Below are positions 8,915 to 17,468 of a stretch of DNA of 64,000 nt, piece by piece. Under the pieces are notes generated by a model. The model was not told where the DNA came from and did not search any database. It saw only the letters and a list, made by a program, of their open reading frames with translations. The position numbers and the translations under genes were made by a program. The stretch spans positions 8,817 to 72,816 of the forward strand of contig CAJTWE010000010.1 in assembly GCA_910579955.1 (NCBI GenBank), read 5' to 3'. Numbering within the stretch: the stretch's first letter is position 1; every line of letters starts with the position of its first letter. This DNA is from an uncultured Ruminococcus sp. GTDB taxonomy: Bacteria; Bacillota; Clostridia; Oscillospirales; Ruminococcaceae.

Positions 8915-9088
8915 GTGGCAGAAGTTCGTGTTGGCAAAAATGAATCTCTGGATACAGCGCTCAAGCGTTTTAAGAGATCATGTGCTAAGGACGGCGTGAT
9001 TGCTGAAGTTCGAAAGAGAGAACATTACGAAAAGCCTTCAGTAAAGCGTAAGAAGAAGTCTGAGGCTGCTCGTAAGCGCAAGTATTGA
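8915..9088 (+). CDS. rpsU: 30S ribosomal protein S21 (bS21)
   Basis: A 57-residue basic protein starting with GTG (VAEVRVGKNESLDTALKRF...). The motif ESLDTALKRFKRSCAKDG and the Lys/Arg-rich C-terminus (KRKKKSEAARKRKY) are diagnostic of bS21, which joins the 30S platform near the anti-SD of 16S rRNA. GGAGGG lies at 8901-8906, nine bases before the GTG. The gene has its own sigma-A promoter, a structured leader and its own terminator, so it is monocistronic and probably under separate control. Confidence 0.95.
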   Translation: MAEVRVGKNESLDTALKRFKRSCAKDGVIAEVRKREHYEKPSVKRKKKSEAARKRKY

Positions 9089-9110
9089 TATAATCTGCGG
9101 TACAGCATGG

Positions 9111-9141
9111 CGGACACACTGAAGAGTGTGTCCGTTTTTTT
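9111..9141 (+). terminator. Intrinsic terminator of rpsU
   Basis: Perfect 10-bp stem 9111-9120/9125-9134 with GAAG loop, followed by seven T. Confidence 0.93.
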
Positions 9142-9168
9142 GTAGTGCAGCATAGGAGGAATGTATTT

Positions 9169-9669
9169 ATGCTGTTTAAAATCACAATAGCTCTTAATAC
9201 AATATGCGATTTGTCACCGGGACTTTTGAAAAAACATGGAATAAAAGGATTGCTTTTAGATCTGGATAATACTCTTACAACACATGATAATCCACGACCT
9301 GCGGACGGTGTGCCGGAATGGATTGCTAAAATGAAATCAAATGGGATAAAAATGTGCATAGTTTCAAATAATCATCCGCCCAGAGTAAAGCCTTTTGCGG
9401 ATTTGCTGGGACTTGATTTCGTTTGTGAAGGAAAGAAGCCGTTGTCAAAGGGCTTTTGTGAGGCAAAGGAAAAAATGGGACTCCCTTGGGAGAGCCTAGC
9501 AGTAGTGGGTGACCAGATTTTTACAGATGTATTAGGCGCAAGACTAAAAGGTCTGAAATGTGTTTTTGTATTTCCAATTGAGCATGAAAAGACAAGATTT
9601 TTTAAATTTAAGAGAAAAATGGAGATACCGTTTCTTCCTAAAACACTAACTGAACCCATAGATCAATAA
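9169..9669 (+). CDS. yqeG: YqeG family HAD-type phosphatase
   Basis: HAD superfamily IIIA protein of the YqeG type. The nucleophile motif LLLDLDNTL is near residue 27-35, motif II CIVSNN near 65 and the metal-binding VVGDQIFTDV near 115, so all catalytic elements are present. Start 9169 is chosen because AGGAGGA (9154-9160) has a spacing of 8; a GTG at 9145 is also in frame. The physiological substrate is not known. It is 18 bases upstream of aroQ. Confidence 0.92.
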   Translation: MLFKITIALNTICDLSPGLLKKHGIKGLLLDLDNTLTTHDNPRPADGVPEWIAKMKSNGIKMCIVSNNHPPRVKPFADLLGLDFVCEGKKPLSKGFCEAKEKMGLPWESLAVVGDQIFTDVLGARLKGLKCVFVFPIEHEKTRFFKFKRKMEIPFLPKTLTEPIDQ

Positions 9670-9687
9670 AGAAAGGAATCGTTTTAT

Positions 9688-10119
9688 ATGAATAAAAAGA
9701 TACTTGTAATACACGGACCTAACCTAAATCTTTTAGGAGAACGTGAGCCGGGAGTTTATGGTAGTACTTCTTTTGCAGAGCTTAATGTAATGATACAGGA
9801 ACGTGCCGAAAAGCTGGGAATGGAATGTGAAATATTTCAATCTAACCATGAGGGCGCTATTATCGACAAGCTTCATGCTGCCAGAAAAGAATTTGATGGT
9901 GTTATAATAAACGCCGGTGCATATACGCATTATAGCTACGCTATACATGATGCAATTCACGATATACGCATTCCTGTTATAGAAGTGCATATCAGCAATA
10001 TACATGCAAGAGAGGGATTCCGCTCCCATTCTGTTATAAGTCCTGTATGTAAAGGCACTATTGCAGGATTTGGTATAAACAGCTATTTTTTGGCGCTTTA
10101 TGCAATTGCAGAGATGTAA
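9688..10119 (+). CDS. aroQ: Type II 3-dehydroquinate dehydratase
   Basis: Converts 3-dehydroquinate to 3-dehydroshikimate in the shikimate pathway. The 143-residue type II form carries the GPNLNLLGEREPGVYGS N-terminus (catalytic Tyr and lid Arg), the NAGAYTHYS segment, EVHISNIHAREGFR with catalytic His, and a C-terminal GFGINSYFLAL helix. It precedes the M24 peptidase and efp in the order aroQ-pepP-efp seen in Bacillus. Confidence 0.96.
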   Translation: MNKKILVIHGPNLNLLGEREPGVYGSTSFAELNVMIQERAEKLGMECEIFQSNHEGAIIDKLHAARKEFDGVIINAGAYTHYSYAIHDAIHDIRIPVIEVHISNIHAREGFRSHSVISPVCKGTIAGFGINSYFLALYAIAEM

Positions 10120-10131
10120 GGTGATGTTATT

Positions 10132-11208
10132 ATGAAAAAACGCATAGAAAGACTTATAGAAATGCTGCCTTGTGAATCAGATTGCGCTATTATTACATCT
10201 GATGTAAACAGAAGATATTTTACAGGCATGCTTTCTTCTGCCGGAACGCTTATTTGTTTTAGGGATGAAGCATATCTTATAATAGATTTCAGATATATTG
10301 AAAAAGCACGTAATACAGTGAAAGACTGTACAGTAATACAGCAAAGCGATCTTTATTCGCAGATAAAGGAGCTTTTGAGAAAGCATAATGCAAAAAGAAT
10401 TTCAGTTGAATCAATGGAGCTTACGCTGAATGGATTTTCTCAGCTTCGTGAAAAACTCAGCAGCGAGTGGGAGTTTGATACTTCAAACGCTCTGAGCCGT
10501 GCTATTTATACTTGCCGTACTGTGAAAGATGATGTGGAAATTGAAAAAATAAAAAGCGCACAGAAGCTTGCTGAGGAAGCCTTTTCTCATATCCTTGAAT
10601 TTATACATGAGGGAGTAACCGAACGTGAGATTCAGCTTGAGCTTGATTTTAAAATGTTAAAGCTCGGTGCAGAGGAGCTGTCTTTCCCGACTATTGCTCT
10701 TACAGGAGCAAACACTTCAATGCCCCACGGCGTTCCATCTGATATGTGTAAGGTTCGCAAGGGAGATTTTGTACTGATGGATTACGGTGCTGTTGTGGAT
10801 GGCTATCACAGTGATATGACACGTACAGTTGCAGTAGGCGAACCAACGGATGAAATGAAAAATGTTTATAATATTGTGCTTAAAGCTCAGGAAGAGTCTA
10901 TTCGTGCAGTAAAGGCGGGTCTTATGGGAAAACAGCTTGACGCAATAGCAAGAGAGCATATTGCACAGGCTGGTTTCGGCGAAAATTTCGGTCACTCTTT
11001 AGGACACGGAGTCGGTATGGAAATCCACGAATATCCAAATGCATCTCCTCTTGGAACGGCTATTCTGCGCAGCGGAAATGTTATAACGGTAGAGCCGGGG
11101 ATCTATATTGCAGGAAAATTTGGTGTCAGAATAGAGGATTTTGTACTGGTTACGGAAAATGGATGTGAAAATTTCACTAATGCACCTAAAAATATGATTA
11201 TTTTGTAG
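10132..11208 (+). CDS. M24 family aminopeptidase (Xaa-Pro type)
   Basis: Metallopeptidase with the creatinase N-terminal domain (about residues 1-125) and the pita-bread catalytic domain (130-358). Dinuclear metal ligands are visible: MDYGAVVDGYHSDMTRT (two Asp), GHSLGHGVGMEIHEYP (His), VEPGIYI and RIEDFVLV (two Glu). Such enzymes usually remove N-terminal residues before proline. It lies 12 bases after aroQ and upstream of efp, the common context of PepP/YqhT. EF-P acts on polyproline translation, so the association may be functional, but that is inference. Confidence 0.92.
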   Translation: MKKRIERLIEMLPCESDCAIITSDVNRRYFTGMLSSAGTLICFRDEAYLIIDFRYIEKARNTVKDCTVIQQSDLYSQIKELLRKHNAKRISVESMELTLNGFSQLREKLSSEWEFDTSNALSRAIYTCRTVKDDVEIEKIKSAQKLAEEAFSHILEFIHEGVTEREIQLELDFKMLKLGAEELSFPTIALTGANTSMPHGVPSDMCKVRKGDFVLMDYGAVVDGYHSDMTRTVAVGEPTDEMKNVYNIVLKAQEESIRAVKAGLMGKQLDAIAREHIAQAGFGENFGHSLGHGVGMEIHEYPNASPLGTAILRSGNVITVEPGIYIAGKFGVRIEDFVLVTENGCENFTNAPKNMIIL

Positions 11209-11237
11209 AGTATAAGAAATTTTTCTGTAAATAGGTA

Positions 11238-11266
11238 TTGCCAAAACGTTTTTTTTGTAGTATAAT
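11238..11266 (+). promoter_or_regulatory. Sigma-A promoter of efp
   Basis: TTGCCA (11238-11243), 17-base spacer, TATAAT (11261-11266), 85 bases before the efp start. Confidence 0.75.
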
Positions 11267-11351
11267 AAAAATATATTATGTGTTTTCGTTATATGCGTGA
11301 ATATATACAGCATGATATAAGCGAAAATACTGTATTAACGGAGGTTAAATT

Positions 11352-11909
11352 ATGATTTCAGCAGGCGATTTCAGAAACGGCGTAACATTTGAAATGGATG
11401 GCAACGTTGTACAGGTTATCGAATTTCAGCACGTAAAGCCGGGTAAGGGCGCAGCTTTTGTCCGCACAAAGTATAAGAATGTTATTACAGGCGCAGTTGT
11501 AGAGCGTTCCTTTAACCCTACAGATAAGTATCCTACAGCTTATATTGAACGTAAGGATATGCAGTATCTGTATAATGAGGACGATCTGTATTACTTTATG
11601 GATATGGAAAGCTACGAACAGCTTCCTATTGATAAGTCCAAGCTGGGTCCGTCTTTTGCATTTGTAAAGGAAAACACAGAGGTAAAGGTTCTGTCCTATA
11701 AGGGCAATGTATTTGGCGTTGAGCCACCGTTCTTTGTAGAGCTTGAAGTTACTGAGACAGATCCAGGATTTAAGGGCGATACTGCAACAAACGCAACAAA
11801 GCCTGCAATTCTGGAAACAGGTGCAGAAATTAAAGTTCCGCTATTCATTGATCAGGGCGATATGATTCGTATTGATACAAGAACAGGCGAATACATGGAA
11901 CGTGCATAA
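11352..11909 (+). CDS. efp: Translation elongation factor P
   Basis: Three-domain, 185-residue EF-P that enters the ribosomal E site and rescues ribosomes stalled on polyproline. The tip loop HVKPGKGAAFVRTK carries Lys32 at the usual post-translational modification site; no epmA, yfcA-type or ymfI modification gene is recognised nearby. C-terminal KVPLFIDQGDMIRIDTRTGEYMER is the family signature. It has its own promoter and probably co-transcribes the next gene. Confidence 0.97.
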   Translation: MISAGDFRNGVTFEMDGNVVQVIEFQHVKPGKGAAFVRTKYKNVITGAVVERSFNPTDKYPTAYIERKDMQYLYNEDDLYYFMDMESYEQLPIDKSKLGPSFAFVKENTEVKVLSYKGNVFGVEPPFFVELEVTETDPGFKGDTATNATKPAILETGAEIKVPLFIDQGDMIRIDTRTGEYMERA

Positions 11910-11943
11910 GAATAACAATTGTTTAAACTGAGAGGTGAACAAT

Positions 11944-12402
11944 ATGAAGCTGAGCGAACAGATGTCATATCTGCATGGTCTGGTAGATGGTCTTGATATT
12001 GATATGACTACTAAGGAAGGCAAGGTTCTTGGACAGGTTTTGGAGGTTCTTCAGTCAACTGTTCTCTATGTGGACGACCTTCAGGATCAGATCGACGAGC
12101 TTACTGAGCTGTGCGAAGATATTGATGAAGATCTGGGCGAAGTTGAAGAATTCCTTCTTGATGATGAGGATGAGCTTGACTTTTGCGATGATGATTCCGA
12201 CGATGAGGACTATGATTTCGATGAAGAAGAAGATCTTTATGAGACAGTATGCCCTACTTGTGAGAATACAATCGTACTGGCTGATTCCATTTTGGATGAA
12301 GGCTCTATGAAGTGTCCATGCTGCGGCGAACTTCTTGAATTTGATTTTGATGATATTTCAATTGACGATTTTGAGGAGTCTGACGACGAGGACGAAGAGT
12401 AA
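11944..12402 (+). CDS. CD1247-type acidic zinc-ribbon protein
   Basis: A 152-residue, very acidic protein. The N-terminal ~45 residues (MSYLHGLVDGLDIDMTTKEGK...) match the clostridial CD1247 N-terminal domain as I remember it, a helical region; then follows an Asp/Glu-rich linker, a Cys4 zinc ribbon (CPTCENTI...CPCCGELLEF) and an acidic tail. Start 11944 fits GAGAGGTGA; GTG at 11935 is inside the SD. It lies 34 bases after efp and ends at a terminator. Function is unknown; RNA polymerase or ribosome contact through the ribbon would be speculation. Confidence 0.8.
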   Translation: MKLSEQMSYLHGLVDGLDIDMTTKEGKVLGQVLEVLQSTVLYVDDLQDQIDELTELCEDIDEDLGEVEEFLLDDEDELDFCDDDSDDEDYDFDEEEDLYETVCPTCENTIVLADSILDEGSMKCPCCGELLEFDFDDISIDDFEESDDEDEE

Positions 12403-12430
12403 GACTAATGTCTGCACTGTTGCAGGCTGA

Positions 12431-12469
12431 AAAAAATAAGCTGACCCTGCCGTCGGCTTATTTTTTTGT
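12431..12469 (+). terminator. Terminator of the efp transcript
   Basis: Stem 12437-12446/12453-12462 (one G-T pair), loop CCTGCC, preceded by an A run and followed by a T run. Confidence 0.9.
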
Positions 12470-12493
12470 ATGCATTGTTATCAAAAAAAATAC

Positions 12494-12522
12494 TTGTATT
12501 TCTAATGAGAATATGATATAAT
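12494..12522 (+). promoter_or_regulatory. Promoter of the nfnAB-like operon
   Basis: TTGTAT (12494-12499), 17-base spacer, perfect TATAAT (12517-12522). Confidence 0.7.
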
Positions 12523-12607
12523 TTATTTTAATGCTGATGCAGATATGCAAAAAATGATGTTTGCTTCTTATATAGAGGCAATGTAAATTCTAAGAGGGGT
12601 GAATACT

Positions 12608-13447
12608 GTGTTTCCAATTACAGATAAAACAGTTCTCAATCAGGATGTTGTTAAAATCAAGGTTTCAGCACCTCTGATTGCAAAAAAAGCTCTTCCCGGT
12701 CAGTTTATTATTTTTAGAGTAGATGAATATGGTGAAAGAGTTCCGCTTACAATTGCGGATTATGATCGTGAAGAAGGCACTATTACTTTAATATTCCAGC
12801 TGGTTGGCAATTCTACAAGAAGACTTGCTGAACTTAATGTCGGTGATGCTATTCTTGACCTTGTTGGACCACTGGGCGTTGCTACAGAAATTCCGGATGA
12901 TGTTAAATCTGTATGTGTTATAGGCGGCGGCGTTGGCTGCGCTATTGCATATCCACAGGCAAAGCATCTGTTTAATAAGGGCGTTGAGGTCGACGTTATT
13001 GCCGGCTTCCGCAATAAGGATATTGTTATTCTTGAGGATGAATTCAAAGTTGCAAGTACTAATCTTTATATTTGTACAGATGACGGCAGCTATGGAATTA
13101 AGGGACTTGTAACAGCTGTTCTTCAGGAGAGAATCGACTCCGGCAAGAAATATGATATGGTAATTGCAATAGGCCCTATCCCTATGATGAAATTTGTATG
13201 CAAGACAACCGAGCCTTATGCGCTTAAAACTATCGTTTCACTCAATCCTATTATGATAGATGGAACAGGAATGTGCGGCGGCTGTCGTGTAACAGTAGGC
13301 GGAGAAATCAAGTATGCCTGCGTTGACGGCCCGGATTTTGACGGACACAAGGTTGACTTTGATGAGCTTATGCGTAGAAATGGTACTTATCGTGAACAGG
13401 AACATGAGTGCCGTATGCTCAAGCAGGCTGATAAAGCTGATAAATAA
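12608..13447 (+). CDS. nfnA: Ferredoxin-NADP+ reductase subunit alpha (NfnA/SudB-like)
   Basis: FAD/NAD-binding subunit of the NADH-dependent reduced ferredoxin:NADP oxidoreductase type. It has the PyrK-like FAD domain (PGQFIIFRVDEYGERVPLTI), a nucleotide-binding GGGVGCAIAYP, and a C-terminal 2Fe-2S cysteine set (MCGGCRV...YACVDGP). I choose the GTG at 12608, eight bases after GAGGGG; a GTG at 12599 is in frame but inside the SD. The NADPH-binding partner follows after 20 bases, the standard two-gene arrangement. A sulfide dehydrogenase annotation is the alternative. Confidence 0.9.
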   Translation: MFPITDKTVLNQDVVKIKVSAPLIAKKALPGQFIIFRVDEYGERVPLTIADYDREEGTITLIFQLVGNSTRRLAELNVGDAILDLVGPLGVATEIPDDVKSVCVIGGGVGCAIAYPQAKHLFNKGVEVDVIAGFRNKDIVILEDEFKVASTNLYICTDDGSYGIKGLVTAVLQERIDSGKKYDMVIAIGPIPMMKFVCKTTEPYALKTIVSLNPIMIDGTGMCGGCRVTVGGEIKYACVDGPDFDGHKVDFDELMRRNGTYREQEHECRMLKQADKADK

Positions 13448-13467
13448 GAAGAAAGGAAGAGAACACA

Positions 13468-14856
13468 ATGGCTAATATGGCTATGGAAAAGATTCCAATG
13501 CCGGAACGTGATCCAAAAGAACGTGCTAAATGTTTTGAAGAAGTATCCACAGGCTACACTGCTGCTATGGCTCAGGAAGAAGCAGCAAGATGTCTTGGCT
13601 GTAAGGCAATGCCTTGCGTAAAGGGATGTCCTGTAGGCGTTAGAATTCCGGACTTTATTGGAAAGATTGCAGCTGGAGATTTTGAAGGTGCATATGATAC
13701 TATAACAATGACTAACAGCCTTCCTGCTGTATGCGGACGTGTTTGTCCTCAGGAAAGCCAGTGCGAAGGCAAGTGCGTTCGTGGTGTAAAGGGCGAGCCT
13801 GTCGGTATCGGCAGACTGGAGCGCTTTGCAGCTGATTATGTGCGTAATAATGGAGGAAAAAAATCAACAGCAGTTCCTTCAAACGGACATAAAGTTGCTA
13901 TAGTTGGCGGCGGCCCTGCTGGTCTTACTTGTGCAGGCGATCTTGCTAAGCTTGGTTATGATGTAACAATATTTGAAGCATTCCAAGTTGCCGGCGGTGT
14001 ACTTATGTATGGTATCCCTGAATTCCGTCTGCCTAAGCAGATCGTTCAGGAAGAAATCAGCAGCCTTAAAGATATGGGTGTTGATATTAAGACAAATATG
14101 GTTATAGGAAAGGTCCTCTCTGTTGACGAGCTTATGGACGAGGGATATGAAGCTGTATTTGTAGGCTCTGGTGCAGGACTTCCGAGATTTATGGGCATTC
14201 CAGGTGAAGCTCTTGTGGGCGTGTGCTCTGCTAACGAATACCTTACAAGAATTAATCTTATGAAGGGTTATCTTGATGAGTACGCAACACCTGTTATTCG
14301 TTCAAAGGCTGTTGCAGTTGTTGGCGGCGGTAACGTTGCTATGGACGCTGCAAGAAGTGCACTTAGAATGGGCGCAGAGCACGTATATATTGTATATCGT
14401 CGTTCTGAGGCTGAAATGCCGGCACGTGTGGAAGAAGTTCATCATGCTAAGGAAGAGGGCGTTGAGTTCTTGAACCTTAATAATCCAACAGAGGTAATCG
14501 GTGATGAAAACGGCAGAGTATGCGGTATGAAGTGCATACGCATGGAACTTGGCGAACCTGATGAAAGCGGCAGACGCAGACCTGTTGAGATTCCGGGCAG
14601 CGAATATGTTCTGGATGTTGACACAGTTATCATGTCTATAGGTACATCTCCAAATCCGCTTATACGTTCAACTACGGAAGGCTTAGAGGCTAACCGCAGA
14701 GGCTGTCTGGTAGTTAATGAGGATACAATGGCTACTACAAAGGACGGCGTATATGCAGGCGGTGACGCTGTAACAGGAGCTGCTACTGTAATTCTTGCGA
14801 TGGGTGCAGGTAAAAAGGCTGCTGCATCTATTGATGAATATATCAAGAGCAAATAA
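13468..14856 (+). CDS. nfnB: NADPH-dependent glutamate synthase-like oxidoreductase (NfnB/GltA-like)
   Basis: 462-residue flavoprotein. The N-terminal ~100 residues hold two cysteine clusters for 4Fe-4S centres (CLGCKAMPCVKGCP; CGRVCPQ...CEGKC). Two Rossmann motifs follow: VAIVGGGPAGL for FAD and AVVGGGNVAMDAAR for NADPH. C-terminal VYAGGDAVTGAATVILAMGAGKKAA is the FAD end motif. With the preceding alpha subunit it should couple NADH, NADPH and ferredoxin pools by electron bifurcation, as in clostridial Nfn; no GltB large subunit is nearby, which argues against true glutamate synthase. Confidence 0.9.
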   Translation: MANMAMEKIPMPERDPKERAKCFEEVSTGYTAAMAQEEAARCLGCKAMPCVKGCPVGVRIPDFIGKIAAGDFEGAYDTITMTNSLPAVCGRVCPQESQCEGKCVRGVKGEPVGIGRLERFAADYVRNNGGKKSTAVPSNGHKVAIVGGGPAGLTCAGDLAKLGYDVTIFEAFQVAGGVLMYGIPEFRLPKQIVQEEISSLKDMGVDIKTNMVIGKVLSVDELMDEGYEAVFVGSGAGLPRFMGIPGEALVGVCSANEYLTRINLMKGYLDEYATPVIRSKAVAVVGGGNVAMDAARSALRMGAEHVYIVYRRSEAEMPARVEEVHHAKEEGVEFLNLNNPTEVIGDENGRVCGMKCIRMELGEPDESGRRRPVEIPGSEYVLDVDTVIMSIGTSPNPLIRSTTEGLEANRRGCLVVNEDTMATTKDGVYAGGDAVTGAATVILAMGAGKKAAASIDEYIKSK

Positions 14857-14877
14857 AGCTCGGAAAGGAAAAAAGCA

Positions 14878-15372
14878 ATGAAAAGAAAGTTTGCAAAAAT
14901 TGGATTTACTTCATTAATTGCTGCACTTGCTGCAAGCGCAATGACAGTATCTGCCTCTGCTGCCGGTGAAGGTGGTGCGCAGAGTGGAAATGTATCCATG
15001 GTTCCATCACTTATCATAATGGTTGCGCTCTTTGCTGTAATGTATTTCATTCTTATCCGTCCTCAGAAGAAGAAGGAAAAAGAACAGAAAGCTATGCAGC
15101 GTGACCTTCGCATTGGCGATGAGGTAGTTACCATCGGCGGCATTGTAGGTCTTGTTGTTAAGACTACAGAAGATACCGTTGTAATTGAGTGCGGTGGTGA
15201 CAGAAGCAGACTCAGAATGAAGAAGTGGGCTATTCAGGAGAATATTACTGTTCGTGAAGATGCCGAAAGAGCGAAGGAAGCAGCTGCGGCTGAAGCTCAG
15301 AAAAAGAAGGAATCAAAGAAAAAGGGTAAGGATTCCGAAGCTTCTGAAGACGAGGGAATGCTTAAAGATTAA
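14878..15372 (+). CDS. yajC: Preprotein translocase accessory subunit YajC
   Basis: SecDF-associated membrane protein. The core is TM segment ~41-60 followed by YFILIRPQKKKEKE and the DEVVTIGGIVGLVVKT...IECGGDRSRLRMKKWAI cytosolic domain. Unusual for the family, a second hydrophobic N-terminal segment resembling a signal peptide (residues 8-28, ending SASA) precedes the TM, and a Lys/Glu-rich C-terminal tail extends it to 164 residues. YajC near TIGR04086 and SCIFF genes is a recurring clostridial arrangement, here interrupted by a dockerin gene. Confidence 0.92.
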   Translation: MKRKFAKIGFTSLIAALAASAMTVSASAAGEGGAQSGNVSMVPSLIIMVALFAVMYFILIRPQKKKEKEQKAMQRDLRIGDEVVTIGGIVGLVVKTTEDTVVIECGGDRSRLRMKKWAIQENITVREDAERAKEAAAAEAQKKKESKKKGKDSEASEDEGMLKD

Positions 15373-15387
15373 GTTGAAAACTGATAC

Positions 15388-15411
15388 AAATGAGAGCTGC
15401 CGCTCTCATTT
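15388..15411 (+). terminator. Hairpin after yajC
   Basis: Perfect 10-bp stem 15388-15397/15402-15411 with TGCC loop; the T tract is short, so termination may be partial. Confidence 0.55.
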
Positions 15412-15433
15412 GCTGTTTATAACGAGGTGTTTT

Positions 15434-16807
15434 ATGGGAACTTTAAAGAATAAGGTTGTATATAAGTTGGGTGCTGTTTTTATGGCAGCTTTGTTTATGT
15501 TTACCGCTATGTTTCAAACAGTTGGATTTACAAAAGCAAGTGCATTTGTAAGCTCTGATTATAATGATGAATATGGCGATTTTCTAAATACTCTTGGAGA
15601 ATCTGAATCAGGAAATGAATATAGTGCTTTATCTTATGATGGTCAGTTTCTGGGAAGATGGCAGATCGGTATACTGGGACTACAAGAGGTAGGATTTGTA
15701 GATTCCTCGAAGAACTGGACTTCTCTTGCTGCATCTTTTGGAATTACAAGCAAAGAAACATTTCTTGCATCAGAGTCGGGTCAGGATTATGCAGTACTTG
15801 CTTATCACAAGAAAATTTTGCGCTATGCGGAAAATATGGGCATAACCTCCTACATAAATACTAATGTCAATGGCGTTTTAATGACCTTTGCAGGAATGAT
15901 AGCAGCTGCTCATGCTGTTGGCGTTGGAGGCCTTCAAAGCATTATTAAGAACGGAACAACAGGAGATAGCGGCAATGACGCAGTAGGATTAAGATATATG
16001 AAAATGTGTGGAGGTTATAATATTGAAGATACAATAAGAAACCATTCGCTCTCTACTGGAACTACACCAACTACTACAACCACGACATCAATGACAACCA
16101 TAACAACAACTACTACCGAAACAATCACAACAACAACAGCAGTTTCTACTACTACAACGTCTACTACTGCTGCTGAAACTACAACAAGCACAACTGTTAC
16201 TACAACAGTTACTCCACCAGATAAAACAACAACTTTTACAACTACAGTTTCTAGTGATATATCACAATCAACGGAACTGAAACCGCCGTCTTATATTATA
16301 GTTACTCCATCTGAAATGATCGCTACAGTTGGTGATTGGATTCAGATAAATTTGGAAAGTGACAACGCTATTGAGTATTATATTCTTATAACTTCACAGA
16401 GTGGTGCAACATCTGATTATAAAATCACAGGCTCTTCAATTAGTTTAAGACTTCAAGAAGAAGGCATATATACCATAAATGTTACAGCTTATAATAAGGC
16501 GGGCGAATCATATGCAGATCCTGTATATGTTGCTGCTAATAAAAAGATTGCTGTCAGCGAAGAAAAAATCGGAGATGCAAATAATGATGGTAAAGTTGAT
16601 ATGACAGACTCAACTCTTATCTTGGCGTATTATGCAAACAAATTAGTAGATTTACAATTTGATACAAATGAAACTTTTATCAAGAAATACGCTGACGTAA
16701 ATAATGACGGGTTAATTGATATTTCCGACTCTACTTTTATTATAAAGTATTATTCTATGAATACTGCCGGAGTGAAAGTTAAATGGGAGGATATCTTAGC
16801 GTCATAA
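15434..16807 (+). CDS. Secreted lysozyme-like (transglycosylase-type) protein with Thr-rich linker and C-terminal dockerin
   Basis: From ATG 15434 (GAGGTG upstream) the protein has 457 residues: signal peptide ~1-37, a domain at ~38-200 with GESESGNEYSAL and GRWQIGILGLQEVGF, a pattern like the Glu and Gly-x-x-Gln-Ile core of lytic transglycosylase/lysozyme folds, then a Thr-rich linker (~205-280), a ~90-residue beta-rich, possibly Ig-like module, and a type I dockerin at ~380-450. The dockerin has two full calcium loops, DANNDGKVDMTDS and DVNNDGLIDISDS. It would be secreted and docked on a cohesin scaffold. Peptidoglycan cleavage is inferred from the motif only; a glycanase of another fold is possible. 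The gene interrupts yajC and the SCIFF block. Confidence 0.8.
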   Translation: MGTLKNKVVYKLGAVFMAALFMFTAMFQTVGFTKASAFVSSDYNDEYGDFLNTLGESESGNEYSALSYDGQFLGRWQIGILGLQEVGFVDSSKNWTSLAASFGITSKETFLASESGQDYAVLAYHKKILRYAENMGITSYINTNVNGVLMTFAGMIAAAHAVGVGGLQSIIKNGTTGDSGNDAVGLRYMKMCGGYNIEDTIRNHSLSTGTTPTTTTTTSMTTITTTTTETITTTTAVSTTTTSTTAAETTTSTTVTTTVTPPDKTTTFTTTVSSDISQSTELKPPSYIIVTPSEMIATVGDWIQINLESDNAIEYYILITSQSGATSDYKITGSSISLRLQEEGIYTINVTAYNKAGESYADPVYVAANKKIAVSEEKIGDANNDGKVDMTDSTLILAYYANKLVDLQFDTNETFIKKYADVNNDGLIDISDSTFIIKYYSMNTAGVKVKWEDILAS

Positions 16808-16835
16808 TGCATACATATTCCGCATAAAATGTTTT

Positions 16836-16880
16836 GAACAGCTCTGCATGTTCCATACTTGGAATGGTGCTGTGTTGATT
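16836..16880 (+). terminator. Possible terminator after the dockerin gene
   Basis: Imperfect hairpin: AACAGC...GCTGTGTT outer arms and GTTCCA/TGGAAT inner arms, followed by a T-rich stretch. Weak. Confidence 0.4.
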
Positions 16881-16908
16881 TTAATACAAATGTGCGGAGG
16901 TGACGCAA

Positions 16909-17334
16909 ATGAAACCTAAATGCAGAAATATCAAGCACAGATTTTGTAATTTTAGATGCTCCAAGTGCGGCTGCATTATTGGAGCAGTTCTTGTGGGAAT
17001 ACTTGTAATACTTATATTCATATCGGGATTTTCCCTTTTGATTTCCTGCTTTAATGCATCAGATGATCTTGTTTCGTGCATGGCGGCTATTGCACTGTGT
17101 GCAGGAAGCTTTGCTGCCGGTTTTAATTTTGCAAGACGCAGGCGCAGACATGGTTTGCTTTCAGGAATAGGAATAGGGATACTTATTTACCTTGTAGTGT
17201 TTTTGGCAGGTATCATATTGTTGAAAAGTTTCAGCGGTGCAGGCACATTTATGAAATTTATTCTGGTATTGCTTTGCAGCTGTATAGGCGGTGTATGCGG
17301 TGTAAATACACGCATATGCAAGCCGCCTAAATAG
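16909..17334 (+). CDS. TIGR04086-type membrane protein
   Basis: A 141-residue membrane protein with a Cys/basic N-terminus (MKPKCRNIKHRFCNFRCSKCGC), then about four TM segments at roughly 24-48, 55-76, 87-108 and 112-135. It matches my recollection of TIGR04086, membrane proteins found beside yajC and SCIFF genes in Clostridia. CGGAGGTGA gives a spacing of about 5 to ATG 16909; the GTG at 16900 lies inside the SD. Its role is unknown; a link to SCIFF export or handling is inference from position. Confidence 0.75.
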   Translation: MKPKCRNIKHRFCNFRCSKCGCIIGAVLVGILVILIFISGFSLLISCFNASDDLVSCMAAIALCAGSFAAGFNFARRRRRHGLLSGIGIGILIYLVVFLAGIILLKSFSGAGTFMKFILVLLCSCIGGVCGVNTRICKPPK

Positions 17335-17405
17335 TCTAAATAACGCAATCAGATGAATCTCTATTGTGCAATATGTAAAAATTCTGTATTTTACGGCAAA
17401 GGCTA

Positions 17406-17434
17406 TTGAAAAAATATGCCGTTTATGGTAAAAT
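17406..17434 (+). promoter_or_regulatory. Promoter of the SCIFF gene
   Basis: TTGAAA (17406-17411), 17-base spacer, TAAAAT (17429-17434), 35 bases before the ATG. Confidence 0.7.
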
Positions 17435-17468
17435 AAAATAAATAATTTGTATTTGGAGGTAACTTAGT

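Noticed and set aside
15254..15433. N-terminal extension of the lysozyme-like protein into yajC
   Set aside because: The extension is the yajC sequence read in another frame; ATG 15434 has an SD and begins a signal peptide.
16060..16250. Thr-codon repeats as a CRISPR or minisatellite
   Set aside because: The ACA/ACT/ACC repeats are in-frame Thr linker codons without spacers of constant size; the same applies at 25250-25560 and 63300-63870.
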